From NCBI GenBank assembly GCA_023412495.1, contig JAEYNP010000014.1, positions 74,872-138,871 of the forward strand: a stretch of DNA of 64,000 bases, written 5' to 3'. Each line of letters begins with the position of its first letter. Within the stretch, counting starts at the first letter, position 1. The stretch is from Pseudomonadota bacterium (GTDB lineage: Bacteria > Desulfobacterota > Desulfobulbia > Desulfobulbales > Desulfocapsaceae). The position numbers were made by a program, and so were the translations under genes. Under the pieces are notes generated by a model. It made no database searches. It saw only the letters and a program-made list of their open reading frames with translations, and had not been told where the DNA came from. Of this stretch, positions 42,810-51,800 are shown in pieces.

Positions 42810-43918
42810 AGGCTCAACCCCCTGCTCGCCAATTCCTGGCGCATGGTTTCCACACGGTCGACCGCCTCTTGATTCTGCAGCCACTGGGCCAGTTCCTCCA
42901 GGCCATCCGACAGACTTACCCGGGGGAGGTACCCGAGCAGTTCCCTCGCCTTACCGATATCGGCGAAACAGTGGCGGATGTCCCCCACCCGGTATTCCCC
43001 GGTAATCTGCGGCAATAGTTCCGGACAGGCCAGGACATCGGCGATCTTCGACGCGATCTCGAGTACGGTGTAGTTGCTGCCGCTGCCGATATTGAAGACT
43101 TCGCCGGCCGCCTTGTCGCTTTCCAGCGCCAGCAGACATGCCTCGCAGACGTCGTGGACGCTCACGAAATCGCGGCGCTGCCGGCCGTCCTCGAAGATTA
43201 TCGGCGGCCGTCCGTTCAGGAAGCGGGAGGAGAAGATCGCCAGCACCCCGGTATAGGGGTTGGACAGGGACTGATGGGGGCCGTAGATATTGAAGAACCG
43301 CAAGGCGGTGGTGGGGATGGCGTAGGCGGCCCCGACTATCAGGCCCATACATTCCTGGTCGAACTTGGACAGGGCGTAGATCGATGACGGGGACGGTTTC
43401 TTGGTTTCCGGGGTCGGCATCGGATCCAGCTCTTCCTGGTCGTGGTACAGTTCCCAGAGGCCGGCCCGGAGCATATCGCCTTCGCGTTCGGCCGGACAGT
43501 GGACATTGCCTTGGCGGTCCCGGTAGCAGCCCTCGCCGTAGACGCTCATGCTGGAGGCGATGACCAGCTTCCTCACCGGCTGCTTGGTCAGGCTTTCCAG
43601 CAGGATGGCGGTACCGCGGTTGTTGACGTCGGTGTAGTAATTGATTTTGTACATGGACTGGCCGACGCCCACCGCCGCGGCGAGATGGAAAACCGCGTCG
43701 ACGCCTTGCAGGGCCTCCCTGACCTGGCTGAAGTTCCGAATGTCGCCATGAACCCGTTCAACACTCTCAGGAAGATACGGCGGCCATCCGGTTCGGCCGT
43801 GTACCTGTTCGGTCAGATTATCGAGCACTCTGACCCGATAACCCTCCCGCACCAGCCGGACCGCGAGATGGGATCCGAGAAAACCGGCGCCGCCGGTGAT
43901 GAGAATTCGATCACGCAT
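42806..43918 (-). CDS. NAD-dependent epimerase/dehydratase (extended SDR)
   Basis: 370 aa, first gene of the nine-gene sugar operon. NAD loop ITGGAGFLGSHL, FHLAAAVGVGQSM, catalytic triad region IASSMSVYGEG and SSIYALSKFDQE (YxxxK), then RFFNIYGPHQ and ISVHDVCEACLLAL-type segment. The family converts UDP- or dTDP-sugars (4-epimerases, 4,6-dehydratases). The substrate cannot be read. The upstream gap (43919-44171) holds no gene that I can support. Confidence 0.88.
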   Translation of the reverse strand: MRDRILITGGAGFLGSHLAVRLVREGYRVRVLDNLTEQVHGRTGWPPYLPESVERVHGDIRNFSQVREALQGVDAVFHLAAAVGVGQSMYKINYYTDVNNRGTAILLESLTKQPVRKLVIASSMSVYGEGCYRDRQGNVHCPAEREGDMLRAGLWELYHDQEELDPMPTPETKKPSPSSIYALSKFDQECMGLIVGAAYAIPTTALRFFNIYGPHQSLSNPYTGVLAIFSSRFLNGRPPIIFEDGRQRRDFVSVHDVCEACLLALESDKAAGEVFNIGSGSNYTVLEIASKIADVLACPELLPQITGEYRVGDIRHCFADIGKARELLGYLPRVSLSDGLEELAQWLQNQEAVDRVETMRQELASRGLSL

Positions 43919-44035
43919 AAAGCACCTCCCGGCTATTGCCGGAGTGTTTATTTGATTGAGCTTGGCGGCACCGAGTCGTGGTGCCGCGATCCGTCCAACG
44001 TTGCCGCCGATCGACGGCTTGAGAAATAACTGCTG

Positions 44036-44056
44036 AGTACCTTAGAAATTCATTTC
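44036..44056 (+). repeat. Partial copy of the dispersed repeat (copy E)
   Basis: AGTACCTTAGAAATTCATTT plus one C is identical over 21 bases to 57929-57949. It lies in the gap downstream of ftsH. Confidence 0.55.
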
Positions 44057-44171
44057 TTGTGCCAGCGTCGGCCTGGCACCGCCGGAAAACGGGAGTAGTG
44101 ATTTTTTAGGTTAGGGGCACCCGCCGGGTTTTGGCACGTTGCCGCGAATGTCCCAAGGCAGCAGGGACCTC

Positions 44172-46064
44172 TTATTCCTTGCTCTCCCCCTCGAGAGGGA
44201 TGAGTTCCCGGATCTGCGCCAGGGTAAGGGTCTCCCTGTTGATCAACTCCCCGGCGAGCAGATCGAGTTTTTCCCGGTTTTCCGTGAGGATCGCCGTCGC
44301 CTTCTGGTAAGATCCCTCGAGAATGGCTTTCACTTCCGCATCGATCAATTCCGCGGTCGCCTCGCCGTAATCCTTTTCTTCGGTGAGTTCCCGGCCCAGA
44401 AAAGGGTGCGGTTCGCCCTTGCGGAAAACCATCAGCCCCAGCTTCTCGCTCATGCCCCACTGGCAGACCATCCGTCTCGCCATCTGGGTGGCTTTTTTCA
44501 GATCGTCCCCGGCGCCGGAAGTGATTTCGCCGAAAACCACCTGTTCCGCCGCCCGCCCGCCGACCATGACTGCAATGCGGTTCATCAGGTAGGTCTTGCC
44601 GTAATTGTGCCGGTCCTCCTTGGGTACCTGCTCGGTCGCCCCGAGGGATCTGCCCCGGGGAATGATGGTCACCTTGTTGAGCGGGTCGGTGCCCGGAAGC
44701 ATGAGCGCGATCATGGCATGTCCCGACTCGTGGTAGGCGACCATCCTCTTTTCTTCTTCGGACAGCTGTTCTTCCCGCTTGACCCCCATGATGATCTTGT
44801 CCCGGCTTTCATGGAAGTCTTCGGTTTCGACCTGCTGCTTGCCCTTTCGTGCGGCGAGAAGCGCCGCTTCGTTCACCAGATTCTTGAGATCGGCCCCGGA
44901 AAAGCCGACGGTGGCCCCGGCAATGAGGTCGAAATCGACATCCCCCGCCATCGCCAGTTTTTTCGCGTGCACAGCCAGGATATCCCGGCGCGCTTTTCTC
45001 TGCGGCATATCCAGGGTGATCTGGCGGTCGAACCGGCCCGGGCGGATCAGGGCGGGATCGAGCACATCCGGGCGGTTGGTCGCCCCCAGCACGATGACCG
45101 ACTCGTTGGGGGAAAAGCCGTCGATCTCGGAGAGGATCTGGTTGAGCGTCTGTTCCCGCTCGTCATGGCCGCCGCCGATGCCGGTCCCGCGGACCCTGCC
45201 GATGGAATCCAGCTCGTCGATGAATATCAGCGAGGGCGCGGTCTCCTTGGCGGTCTTGAACATATCCCTCACCCGCGACGCCCCGACTCCGACGAACATC
45301 TCGATGAATTCCGAGCCGCTGATGCTGTAGTAGGGGACTCCGGCTTCCCCGGCCATGGCCCGGGCCATGAGCGTCTTGCCGGTCCCCGGCGGACCCGCCA
45401 GCAGTACCCCTTTGGGGAGCTCGGCCCCGAGGAGCCGGAATTTCTCCGGCGACTTCAGGTACTCGACCATCTCTTCCAACTCGGACTTGACGTTTTCGAG
45501 GCCCGCCACGTCCTTGAAGGTGACCTTGATCTCTTCCGGTTTGACCCGCCTGGCCTTGGATTTCCCGAAGCCGAAGGGGCCGCCCCCCCCGCCCATTTGT
45601 TCACTGATTTTCCTGTTCATCACCACGAAAAGGCTGATGATCAGCAGCCAGGGGAGCATCACGATCAGCAAGGTGAAAAGCCACGATCTTTCGCTCGATT
45701 GGGCACGGACGGCGACGTTATTGTTCTCGAGCAGCGCCATGAGTTCAGGGTCGTCGAAGGGAGGAAGTACGGTCTTGAAGAATTGGGCCCGTGATTGGCC
45801 TTTATCCTGATCTTCCGCAGTATTTCCGACTACGTATTTGCCGTTAACCTCCTGGCCCTTCACCTCTACTTCCGCCACCTCTCCGCCCATCACCTTCGCC
45901 TTGAAGTCGGTGTAGGAAATCTCGTCTACCTGCTTCGCCGACCAGAAATAGAGGTATCCGTATGTTATAAATAACCATATAACAAAAAACAAGAGCAATC
46001 TTAACCAGACAGGATACTGATCATATTCAAACAGCTTTTTATCTGGTTTTTTTATTTCTGACAT
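44172..46064 (-). CDS. ftsH: ATP-dependent zinc metalloprotease FtsH
   Basis: Membrane-anchored AAA+ protease. TM1 at about 21-40, a periplasmic FtsH_ext domain, TM2 at about 128-148, Walker A AGPPGTGK (223-230), Walker B FIDELDSI, SRH region ATNRPDVLDPALIRPGRFDRQ, and the protease zinc site HESGH (445-449). 630 aa is normal. AAAGGACG precedes the ATG. It is encoded on its own strand next to the sugar operon but separated by 253 bases. Confidence 0.96.
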   Translation of the reverse strand: MSEIKKPDKKLFEYDQYPVWLRLLLFFVIWLFITYGYLYFWSAKQVDEISYTDFKAKVMGGEVAEVEVKGQEVNGKYVVGNTAEDQDKGQSRAQFFKTVLPPFDDPELMALLENNNVAVRAQSSERSWLFTLLIVMLPWLLIISLFVVMNRKISEQMGGGGGPFGFGKSKARRVKPEEIKVTFKDVAGLENVKSELEEMVEYLKSPEKFRLLGAELPKGVLLAGPPGTGKTLMARAMAGEAGVPYYSISGSEFIEMFVGVGASRVRDMFKTAKETAPSLIFIDELDSIGRVRGTGIGGGHDEREQTLNQILSEIDGFSPNESVIVLGATNRPDVLDPALIRPGRFDRQITLDMPQRKARRDILAVHAKKLAMAGDVDFDLIAGATVGFSGADLKNLVNEAALLAARKGKQQVETEDFHESRDKIIMGVKREEQLSEEEKRMVAYHESGHAMIALMLPGTDPLNKVTIIPRGRSLGATEQVPKEDRHNYGKTYLMNRIAVMVGGRAAEQVVFGEITSGAGDDLKKATQMARRMVCQWGMSEKLGLMVFRKGEPHPFLGRELTEEKDYGEATAELIDAEVKAILEGSYQKATAILTENREKLDLLAGELINRETLTLAQIRELIPLEGESKE

Positions 46065-46362
46065 ATTGGATCGTCCTTTATCAGTTCAATCCAGGCGTAT
46101 GTATTATCTGCCTAAATCAGGTCATTAAGTGGTGTTGATCGGCTTGCATGCGATGCGATATACGTTGATGTACTACAGAGATATTAAAGAAATTAAGGAT
46201 GATATCCTCACGTTTAATAAGTGCATCTTTGATTAATATGCAATATTGTGTATAAGGAAAATAGGTAAAGGAATGTATTCCGGTCAATTGAAGGCTCTAC
46301 CCAGTCACTCGGGAACAGCAGGGCCGGATATTATAGATCAATGATATTCATGTATTGTTTCT
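46065..46362. other. AT-rich intergenic region between divergent ftsH and response-regulator genes
   Basis: 298 bases, clearly AT-richer than its surroundings. It should hold both promoters. A TATTATAGATC stretch lies about 30 bases before the response-regulator start, but no clear -35 goes with it. No ORF or RNA gene seen. Confidence 0.5.
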
Positions 46363-47025
46363 ATGTCCAAGAAATGCCGAATCCTGATCGTCGAGGATCA
46401 TCAGCTGTTTCGGGAAGGTTTGAAGTCCATGCTCGACAGCCGCAGCGATATCGAGATCGTCGGCGAAGCCGAGGATGGCCTCGAGGCGGTCCGTATGATC
46501 AGGCGGGTGAAGCCGGCCATGGTGCTGCTCGACCTCTCCCTGCCGAGGATCAGCGGCATCTCTGTGATGAAGGAGATAAAACGGGACCTGCCCGAAACAA
46601 AGATCCTGGCCTTGACCATCCATGAATCCGATCAGTACGTCTTCGACGCCTTCGAAGCCGGAGTGGATGGCTATTGCGTCAAGGACGTGAGCCGTCAGGA
46701 ACTGATGGTCGCCATCGACAGCGTCATGCAGGGCAAGCCCTTCATCAGCTCCGGTATTTCCGTGCAGGTCATCGAAGGTTATCTGAGCGGAAGAAAACTG
46801 CTGAAGGACGAAAGCGTCTGGGACACCGTCACGCAGAGGGAGAAGGAAGTCCTCAAGCTTTTAGCGGAAGGATACACCAACAAGCACATCGCCTCATTTT
46901 TGCACATCAGTGTGAAAACCGTGGAAAAGCACCGGTCCAACCTCATCAGCAAGCTCGATCTGCACAATGTGGCTCAACTGACGACCTACGCAATTCAAAA
47001 AAGGCTTGTCGAGCCGAAAACCTGA
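46363..47025 (+). CDS. NarL/FixJ-type response regulator
   Basis: 220 aa. The receiver domain (1-125) has acidic E11/D12, phospho-acceptor D57 in VLLDLSLP, and the conserved K near 106 (YCVKDVS). The C-terminal LuxR HTH (about 150-215) has TQREKEVLKLLAEGYTNKHIA and KTVEKHRSNLI. No cognate kinase is adjacent; the histidine kinase at 20924-22774 lacks a partner but a link is only speculative. A hairpin-containing repeat follows the stop directly. Confidence 0.93.
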   Translation: MSKKCRILIVEDHQLFREGLKSMLDSRSDIEIVGEAEDGLEAVRMIRRVKPAMVLLDLSLPRISGISVMKEIKRDLPETKILALTIHESDQYVFDAFEAGVDGYCVKDVSRQELMVAIDSVMQGKPFISSGISVQVIEGYLSGRKLLKDESVWDTVTQREKEVLKLLAEGYTNKHIASFLHISVKTVEKHRSNLISKLDLHNVAQLTTYAIQKRLVEPKT

Positions 47026-47108
47026 TTAGGGGCGTAACGAAATGACAAAAACAATCTTTCCCATTTCGTTACGGCCCCTTATACCCCTCAAGGGGGTACT
47101 GAACAGAG
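47024..47108 (+). repeat. Dispersed repeat copy C with a long perfect hairpin
   Basis: CGTAACGAAATG and CATTTCGTTACG are perfect 12-bp arms just after the response-regulator stop, followed by the shared core CCTCAAGGGGGTACTGAACAGAG (47086-47108). It lies between convergent genes and may serve as a terminator. Confidence 0.6.
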
Positions 47109-47153
47109 GCCGATCCGCTGTGTCAAATGTTACCTTGATTGTTTTACAACGGC

Positions 47154-48602
47154 CTATGAATCGATGTACTTTTTTACGGTCCTCCGGTCGAGACCGGCAG
47201 CCCGGGCCACGGCCTCGTACGTGCCGAGGCGACGATGGAGCAGCCGGCAGTAGTCGGAGAGGATCTCCTGGGCTGTCATCGAGCCCTGCTCTATCCCTCG
47301 GGCCAGCCGCCTCCCGGCATCGCCGGCGGCCTCCCGGCCTTGCCAGTCGTAACTGTTCTTGAGGAGTATGCTTCTCACGCACTGTTCCAGTTCCCGGACA
47401 TTGCCGGGCCAGGGATAGTCTTTCGGCATGCCCGCCTTGAGCGCCCCCTTCACCCTCCCTGCAACCTCGGGGGCATTGCGCCCCAGAATCCGAGACACGA
47501 AATGTCCTAAAATCTCATCGATCTCCCGGGGGTCTTCCGCCAGGCGCTGGCGCAGGGGCGGGACCTCGATGATGTCGGAGCAGAGACGATAGTAGAAGTC
47601 GTCGCGGAAAGTGCCGGCCTCGCGCAGCCTGCGGATATCCCTGTTGGTGGCGGCGATGATTCGGCCCTGGAACCTTTCCCGCTTGTGGCTGCCGACGGGG
47701 GTGAAAAACCTCTCCTGCAAAACCTGCAGGAGTTTGATCTGCACCGGGACCGCCACATCGCCGATCTCGTCGAGGAAGATGGCGCCGCAGGGGCTGCACC
47801 TGGCGAGGACGCCGTGATGGGTCTCGATGGCCCCGGTGAAGGCCCCCTTCTTGTGGCCGAACAGCTCAGACTCGATGAGCTGTTCCTGGTATTGGGAAAG
47901 GTTGATGGAGACGAAGGCCTGGGCGAAGCTCTCGCTGAAGGCGCCCTGCTTCTCGTTGAAAGGGATGAAGCCCGACCGGCCGATGGCAGAGGCCGCCAGG
48001 CCCTTGCCGGTGCCCGTCTCGCCCAGGAGCATGGTCGAGAAGTCCTCCATCCGGTTCCACAGATGGCTGTTGTAGAGGGCGATGTCCCTGGTGAAGATAT
48101 TGTCCCACAGGCTGCGCCGGAGCTCGCGGACGCACCGGCTCCGGCCGGCGATGGCGTTAATGAAGTAGTAGGCCCGCCGCATCTGGAAGAAGAGGGCGAA
48201 GTAGTGCAGCGCCTCCGTCCGGGGAAAACCATAGCCGGCGAACCGGCGCAGGGCCTCTTCGGCAAAGACGACCCGGCAGGGCGAGGCGCCGCTGGCGATC
48301 TGTTCCTCGATCAGCCGGTCGAAGGCATCACAGTAGGCATGGAAAAGGGCGAAGAGGATCCCGTACTCGAGGAGCATCCGGTCATCGCCTGTGAGCCCGT
48401 CGATACCCGACGGGTATCTCGCCGATACCGCCTCCACTTTTTCCGTGACCTTGGCCAAGAGAACGGCGAGAATCCGATGGTTCGGCGACTCCGCTGCGAG
48501 TTCGGAGAGGTCGAGGTCGACCTGCTGCCGTTCCGGGCCGAAAGGATTGGAGAAGGCGGCGAGTTTCAGTTTGGCGAAAAAAATTCTTTCTTCCGGGGTC
48601 AT
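47154..48602 (-). CDS. Sigma-54-dependent transcriptional activator with unknown N-terminal domain
   Basis: 482 aa. Central AAA+ domain with Walker A GETGTGKG (about 186-193), the sigma-54 contact loop GAFTGA in ELFGHKKGAFTGAIETHHG, Walker B AIFLDEIGD, and RDDFYYRLCSDIIEVPPLRQR. A C-terminal Fis-like HTH reads TYEAVARAAGLDRRTVKKYI. The N-terminal about 170 residues are helical and not a receiver, GAF or PAS domain that I recognise. It is divergent from the four-domain lipid gene whose promoter has a -24/-12 element, so it is the likely activator of that gene. Confidence 0.9.
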   Translation of the reverse strand: MTPEERIFFAKLKLAAFSNPFGPERQQVDLDLSELAAESPNHRILAVLLAKVTEKVEAVSARYPSGIDGLTGDDRMLLEYGILFALFHAYCDAFDRLIEEQIASGASPCRVVFAEEALRRFAGYGFPRTEALHYFALFFQMRRAYYFINAIAGRSRCVRELRRSLWDNIFTRDIALYNSHLWNRMEDFSTMLLGETGTGKGLAASAIGRSGFIPFNEKQGAFSESFAQAFVSINLSQYQEQLIESELFGHKKGAFTGAIETHHGVLARCSPCGAIFLDEIGDVAVPVQIKLLQVLQERFFTPVGSHKRERFQGRIIAATNRDIRRLREAGTFRDDFYYRLCSDIIEVPPLRQRLAEDPREIDEILGHFVSRILGRNAPEVAGRVKGALKAGMPKDYPWPGNVRELEQCVRSILLKNSYDWQGREAAGDAGRRLARGIEQGSMTAQEILSDYCRLLHRRLGTYEAVARAAGLDRRTVKKYIDS

Positions 48603-48628
48603 ATTTTCTCTCCTATGCTGTCATTTTA

Positions 48629-48645
48629 TGTATACAATGAGTACA
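48629..48645. promoter_or_regulatory. Candidate activator site (TGTA-N9-TACA dyad)
   Basis: TGTATACAATGAGTACA is an inverted repeat about 85 bases upstream of the -24 element, the usual distance range for a sigma-54 activator site. It also lies just upstream of the activator gene start, so autoregulation is possible. Confidence 0.45.
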
Positions 48646-48729
48646 GAAAATGTCAATTTGTTCCAGTGCTGAATCGGGTTTGACAATATAAATTAAATGA
48701 AATAAAAAAGTTACCTTTCCGGCCTTCGA

Positions 48730-48745
48730 TGGCATTCCACGTGCT
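48730..48745 (+). promoter_or_regulatory. Candidate sigma-54 promoter (-24/-12)
   Basis: TGGCATTCCACGTGCT: GG and GC are separated by exactly 10 bases, with TGGCA at -24 and (G)TGCT at -12 against consensus TGGCAY-N5-TTGCW. It lies about 56 bases before the ATG at 48801 and opposite a sigma-54 activator gene. Confidence 0.65.
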
Positions 48746-48800
48746 GTGGGTTTCTTCGAAAAGCTGTTCATCTCGAACCCGAAGAAATCAAGGAGCGGAT

Positions 48801-51800
48801 ATGGATACCACACAAGAGATACGATCGGCCCGGGGTAAATTCATGGCGATGGCGGCCGCCTATTGCCTTGGGGTCTTCAACGACAACTATTTCAAGCAGG
48901 CGGCCCTGCTGATGGCGGTCTCGGCAGGCCTGAGCGAGCTGCAGGGCACCGCCACCGTGCTCTTTGCCCTGCCCTTCATCCTTTTCTCCTCCTGGGCGGG
49001 CTGGCTGGCCGACCGGTACGTGAAGAGAAACGTGGTCATCTGGGCCAAGGCCCTGGAACTGGCCGCCATGCTCTGCGGGGCGGCGGGGGTCCTCACCGGG
49101 CAGTGGCCTTTGATCCTCGCCATGGTCTTTCTGATGGGGCTGCAGTCGGCAATCTTCAGTCCGGCCTTGAACGGCTCGATTCCGGAACTCTATCCTGCCG
49201 CCCATATCCCCAGGGCCAACGCCATCCTCAAGCTGGCCACGACGCTGTCGATCCTGGCCGGTATTGCACTCGCCGGGGTGTCGCTCGACCAGCGGAGCGT
49301 GGCATTCGGCGGGTTCGAGCCGGGGGCGGCGATGGTCGCTGTTGTGGTCGTCGCCGTGGCCGCCCTGGGTCTTGCAGCGAGCATCGGGGTGGTCCGCCGG
49401 CCGGCGGCCGCCGCCGGCAAACCTTTCCCCCGGCTCGGTCCGCTCGGCTCGGTGAAGGACCTGTTCTCGCTCTGCGGCGAGCGGCAGATGCTGACGGCCT
49501 TCTTCGCCGACAACTTTTTCTATTTCCTGGCGACCATCGTCGTCCTGACCATTAATGTCCTGGGCGTGAAACAGCTCCATTTCTCCCAGACGGCGACGAG
49601 CCTGCTGTCGATGGCGCTGATGCTCGGGATATGCCTCGGGTCGTTCATGGCCGCGAGGCTGGTGAAGATGGAAAGTTGGTCGCGCCTGCTCTTCCCCTCG
49701 GCCCTGGGAATGGCGGCTGGACTCTGTGCGGCCGGGCTGACCGTTCATCTGCCGGCCTCGCTGCAGTACGCGGTCCTTGCTACGGCGCTCACCGCAACCG
49801 GGATTTTCGGGGGGCTTTTTCTCATTCCGGTGACGAGTTTTCTCCAGGTGCATCCGGCGCCGTCCGAGAAGGGCAGGGTGCTGGCGACGGTCAACTTCAG
49901 CGGCTTTGCCGCCATTCTCATGGCCGGAGTCGTCTTCAGCCGGCTCGACGCCCACTGGTCGGCAGGAGCCGTAATGGTGATTCTCTCCTCTTTCACTCTT
50001 TTTGCCGCGGGCCTGCTGCGGCTTCTGGGCAGCCCCAAGTTCAATCCGGCAAAGACAATACTTCTGCCTCTCTTCCGGATGCTGATCAGCCTGCGTTACC
50101 GAGTGGAGGTGATCGGACTGGACAAGATAGCACCGGCCGCGGGCCAGGGGATCCTCTTTCTGCCGAACCATCCCGCGCTCATCGACCCGGTGATCGTGAT
50201 GTCCGTGCTCTATTCCCGCTTCCGGCCGCGCCCGCTGTCCGACGCCGATCAGGCCGACATGGCCGGCAACCGATGGGTCATGCGCCACATTCACCCGATC
50301 ACTCTGCCGAGCGTCCAGAAAAACGGCCGGAGCGCGGCCGGTCGGATAAAGACAGCCCTTGAGGAGGTGGCAAAGGCCCTGGCAGCCTGCGACAACATTC
50401 TGCTCTACCCCGCGGGCCGGTTGAGCCGAAAGGCGCAGGAGGACCTGGCCGGCAACTCCGGGGTTGAATACCTGATGAGAAGCGTCCCCGGCGTCCGCAC
50501 CGTTCTCGTCCGGACCAGCGGCCTGTGGGGCAGTAGTTTCGGCTGGGGCCGCGGCACCGAGCCGTCGCTCCTCAAGAACCCCGGCCGTTTCTTACGCTTT
50601 CTGCTGGCCAACGGCGTCTTTTTCGGCCCCCGCCGCAAGGTAACGATCGAACTCGTCGAGGATCCTGTGCTGCCCGGGCTGCAGGACCGGCAAGCCATCA
50701 ACGCTCGTCTCGAGAATTTTTACAACACTCGACATGAGACCAACACCCACGTGCCCTATTTCTGGTGGCAGGGCGGCAAACCCGTGGAATTGCCGGAGCC
50801 CGGCGAGGGCAGAATCCAGGGCGATCCCTCCCGAGTCTCCGCAGCCACCAGAAAGCTGGTGACAGAGAAGATCAGCCAGTTGACCGGCCAGCAGGTGCAG
50901 GGCGGCGAGCGCCTTGCGGGCGATCTGGCCATGGACAGCCTGACCCTGATGGAACTGGCCGTCTGGCTGGAGAGCGAGTTCGGCATGCCGGTCAACGATC
51001 TCTCGGCGCTTATCACCGTCGATGACTGCATTCTGGCGGCGGCGGGGCAGGTCATGAATGCCTCACCGGCCCCGGTAAAACAAGTGCCCGCGGAATGGTT
51101 CCGGGATGCGCACGAGCCGCTCGTTCCGGGCGATGAAAAAACCGTGACGGGCCTCTTCCTCGCCCGGGCGCGCCTCCACCCGAAGAAGATCGTGATCGCC
51201 GACCAGCTGTCGGGGGCCAAGACCTACCGGCAGATTCTGACCGCGATCCTGGTCCTGAAGCCGATATTCGAGAAGGTCTCCGGCGAGCGCATCGGCATCA
51301 TGATGCCCGCCTCGGTCAGCGCATCCATCCTCTACCTTGCGGCCCTGTTTGCCGGCAAGACCCCGGTGATGATCAACTGGACGGTGGGGGTCGGCAACGT
51401 CCGGCATGGCCTGGAACTCACCGGCGTGACCGCTGTGGTCACCGCGCGGGCCCTCTACCGCAGGCTGATGGGCCAGGGCGTGGACCTGTCGGCTTTCGAG
51501 ACCGGCTGGCTGTTTGTCGACGAAGTAGCGGCGACAATCCCTCTCCGTAAAAAGCTCGGCGCCCTTCTCAAGGCTGTGCTGGGGGCCAGGGCCCTTGGCC
51601 GGGCGAAGGTACCGGAGACGGCTGCCATCCTCTTCACCAGCGGCTCCGAGTCGCGCCCCAAGGCGGTGCCGCTCACCCACGCCAACATCGTCGCCAACCT
51701 GCGGGATTTCTCGGCCGTCGTCTCCTTTAAGGGCGACAACAGGCTCCTCGGCATGCTGCCGCCTTTCCACTCTCTCGGCCTGGCGGGGACGATCATCCTG

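Noticed and set aside
43919..44171. Possible small gene or RNA downstream of ftsH
   Set aside because: No coding frame, only a partial repeat copy; no RNA gene motif recognised.
44139..45794. 551-codon ORF on the plus strand opposite ftsH
   Set aside because: Shadow of ftsH; no recognisable domain or ribosome site.
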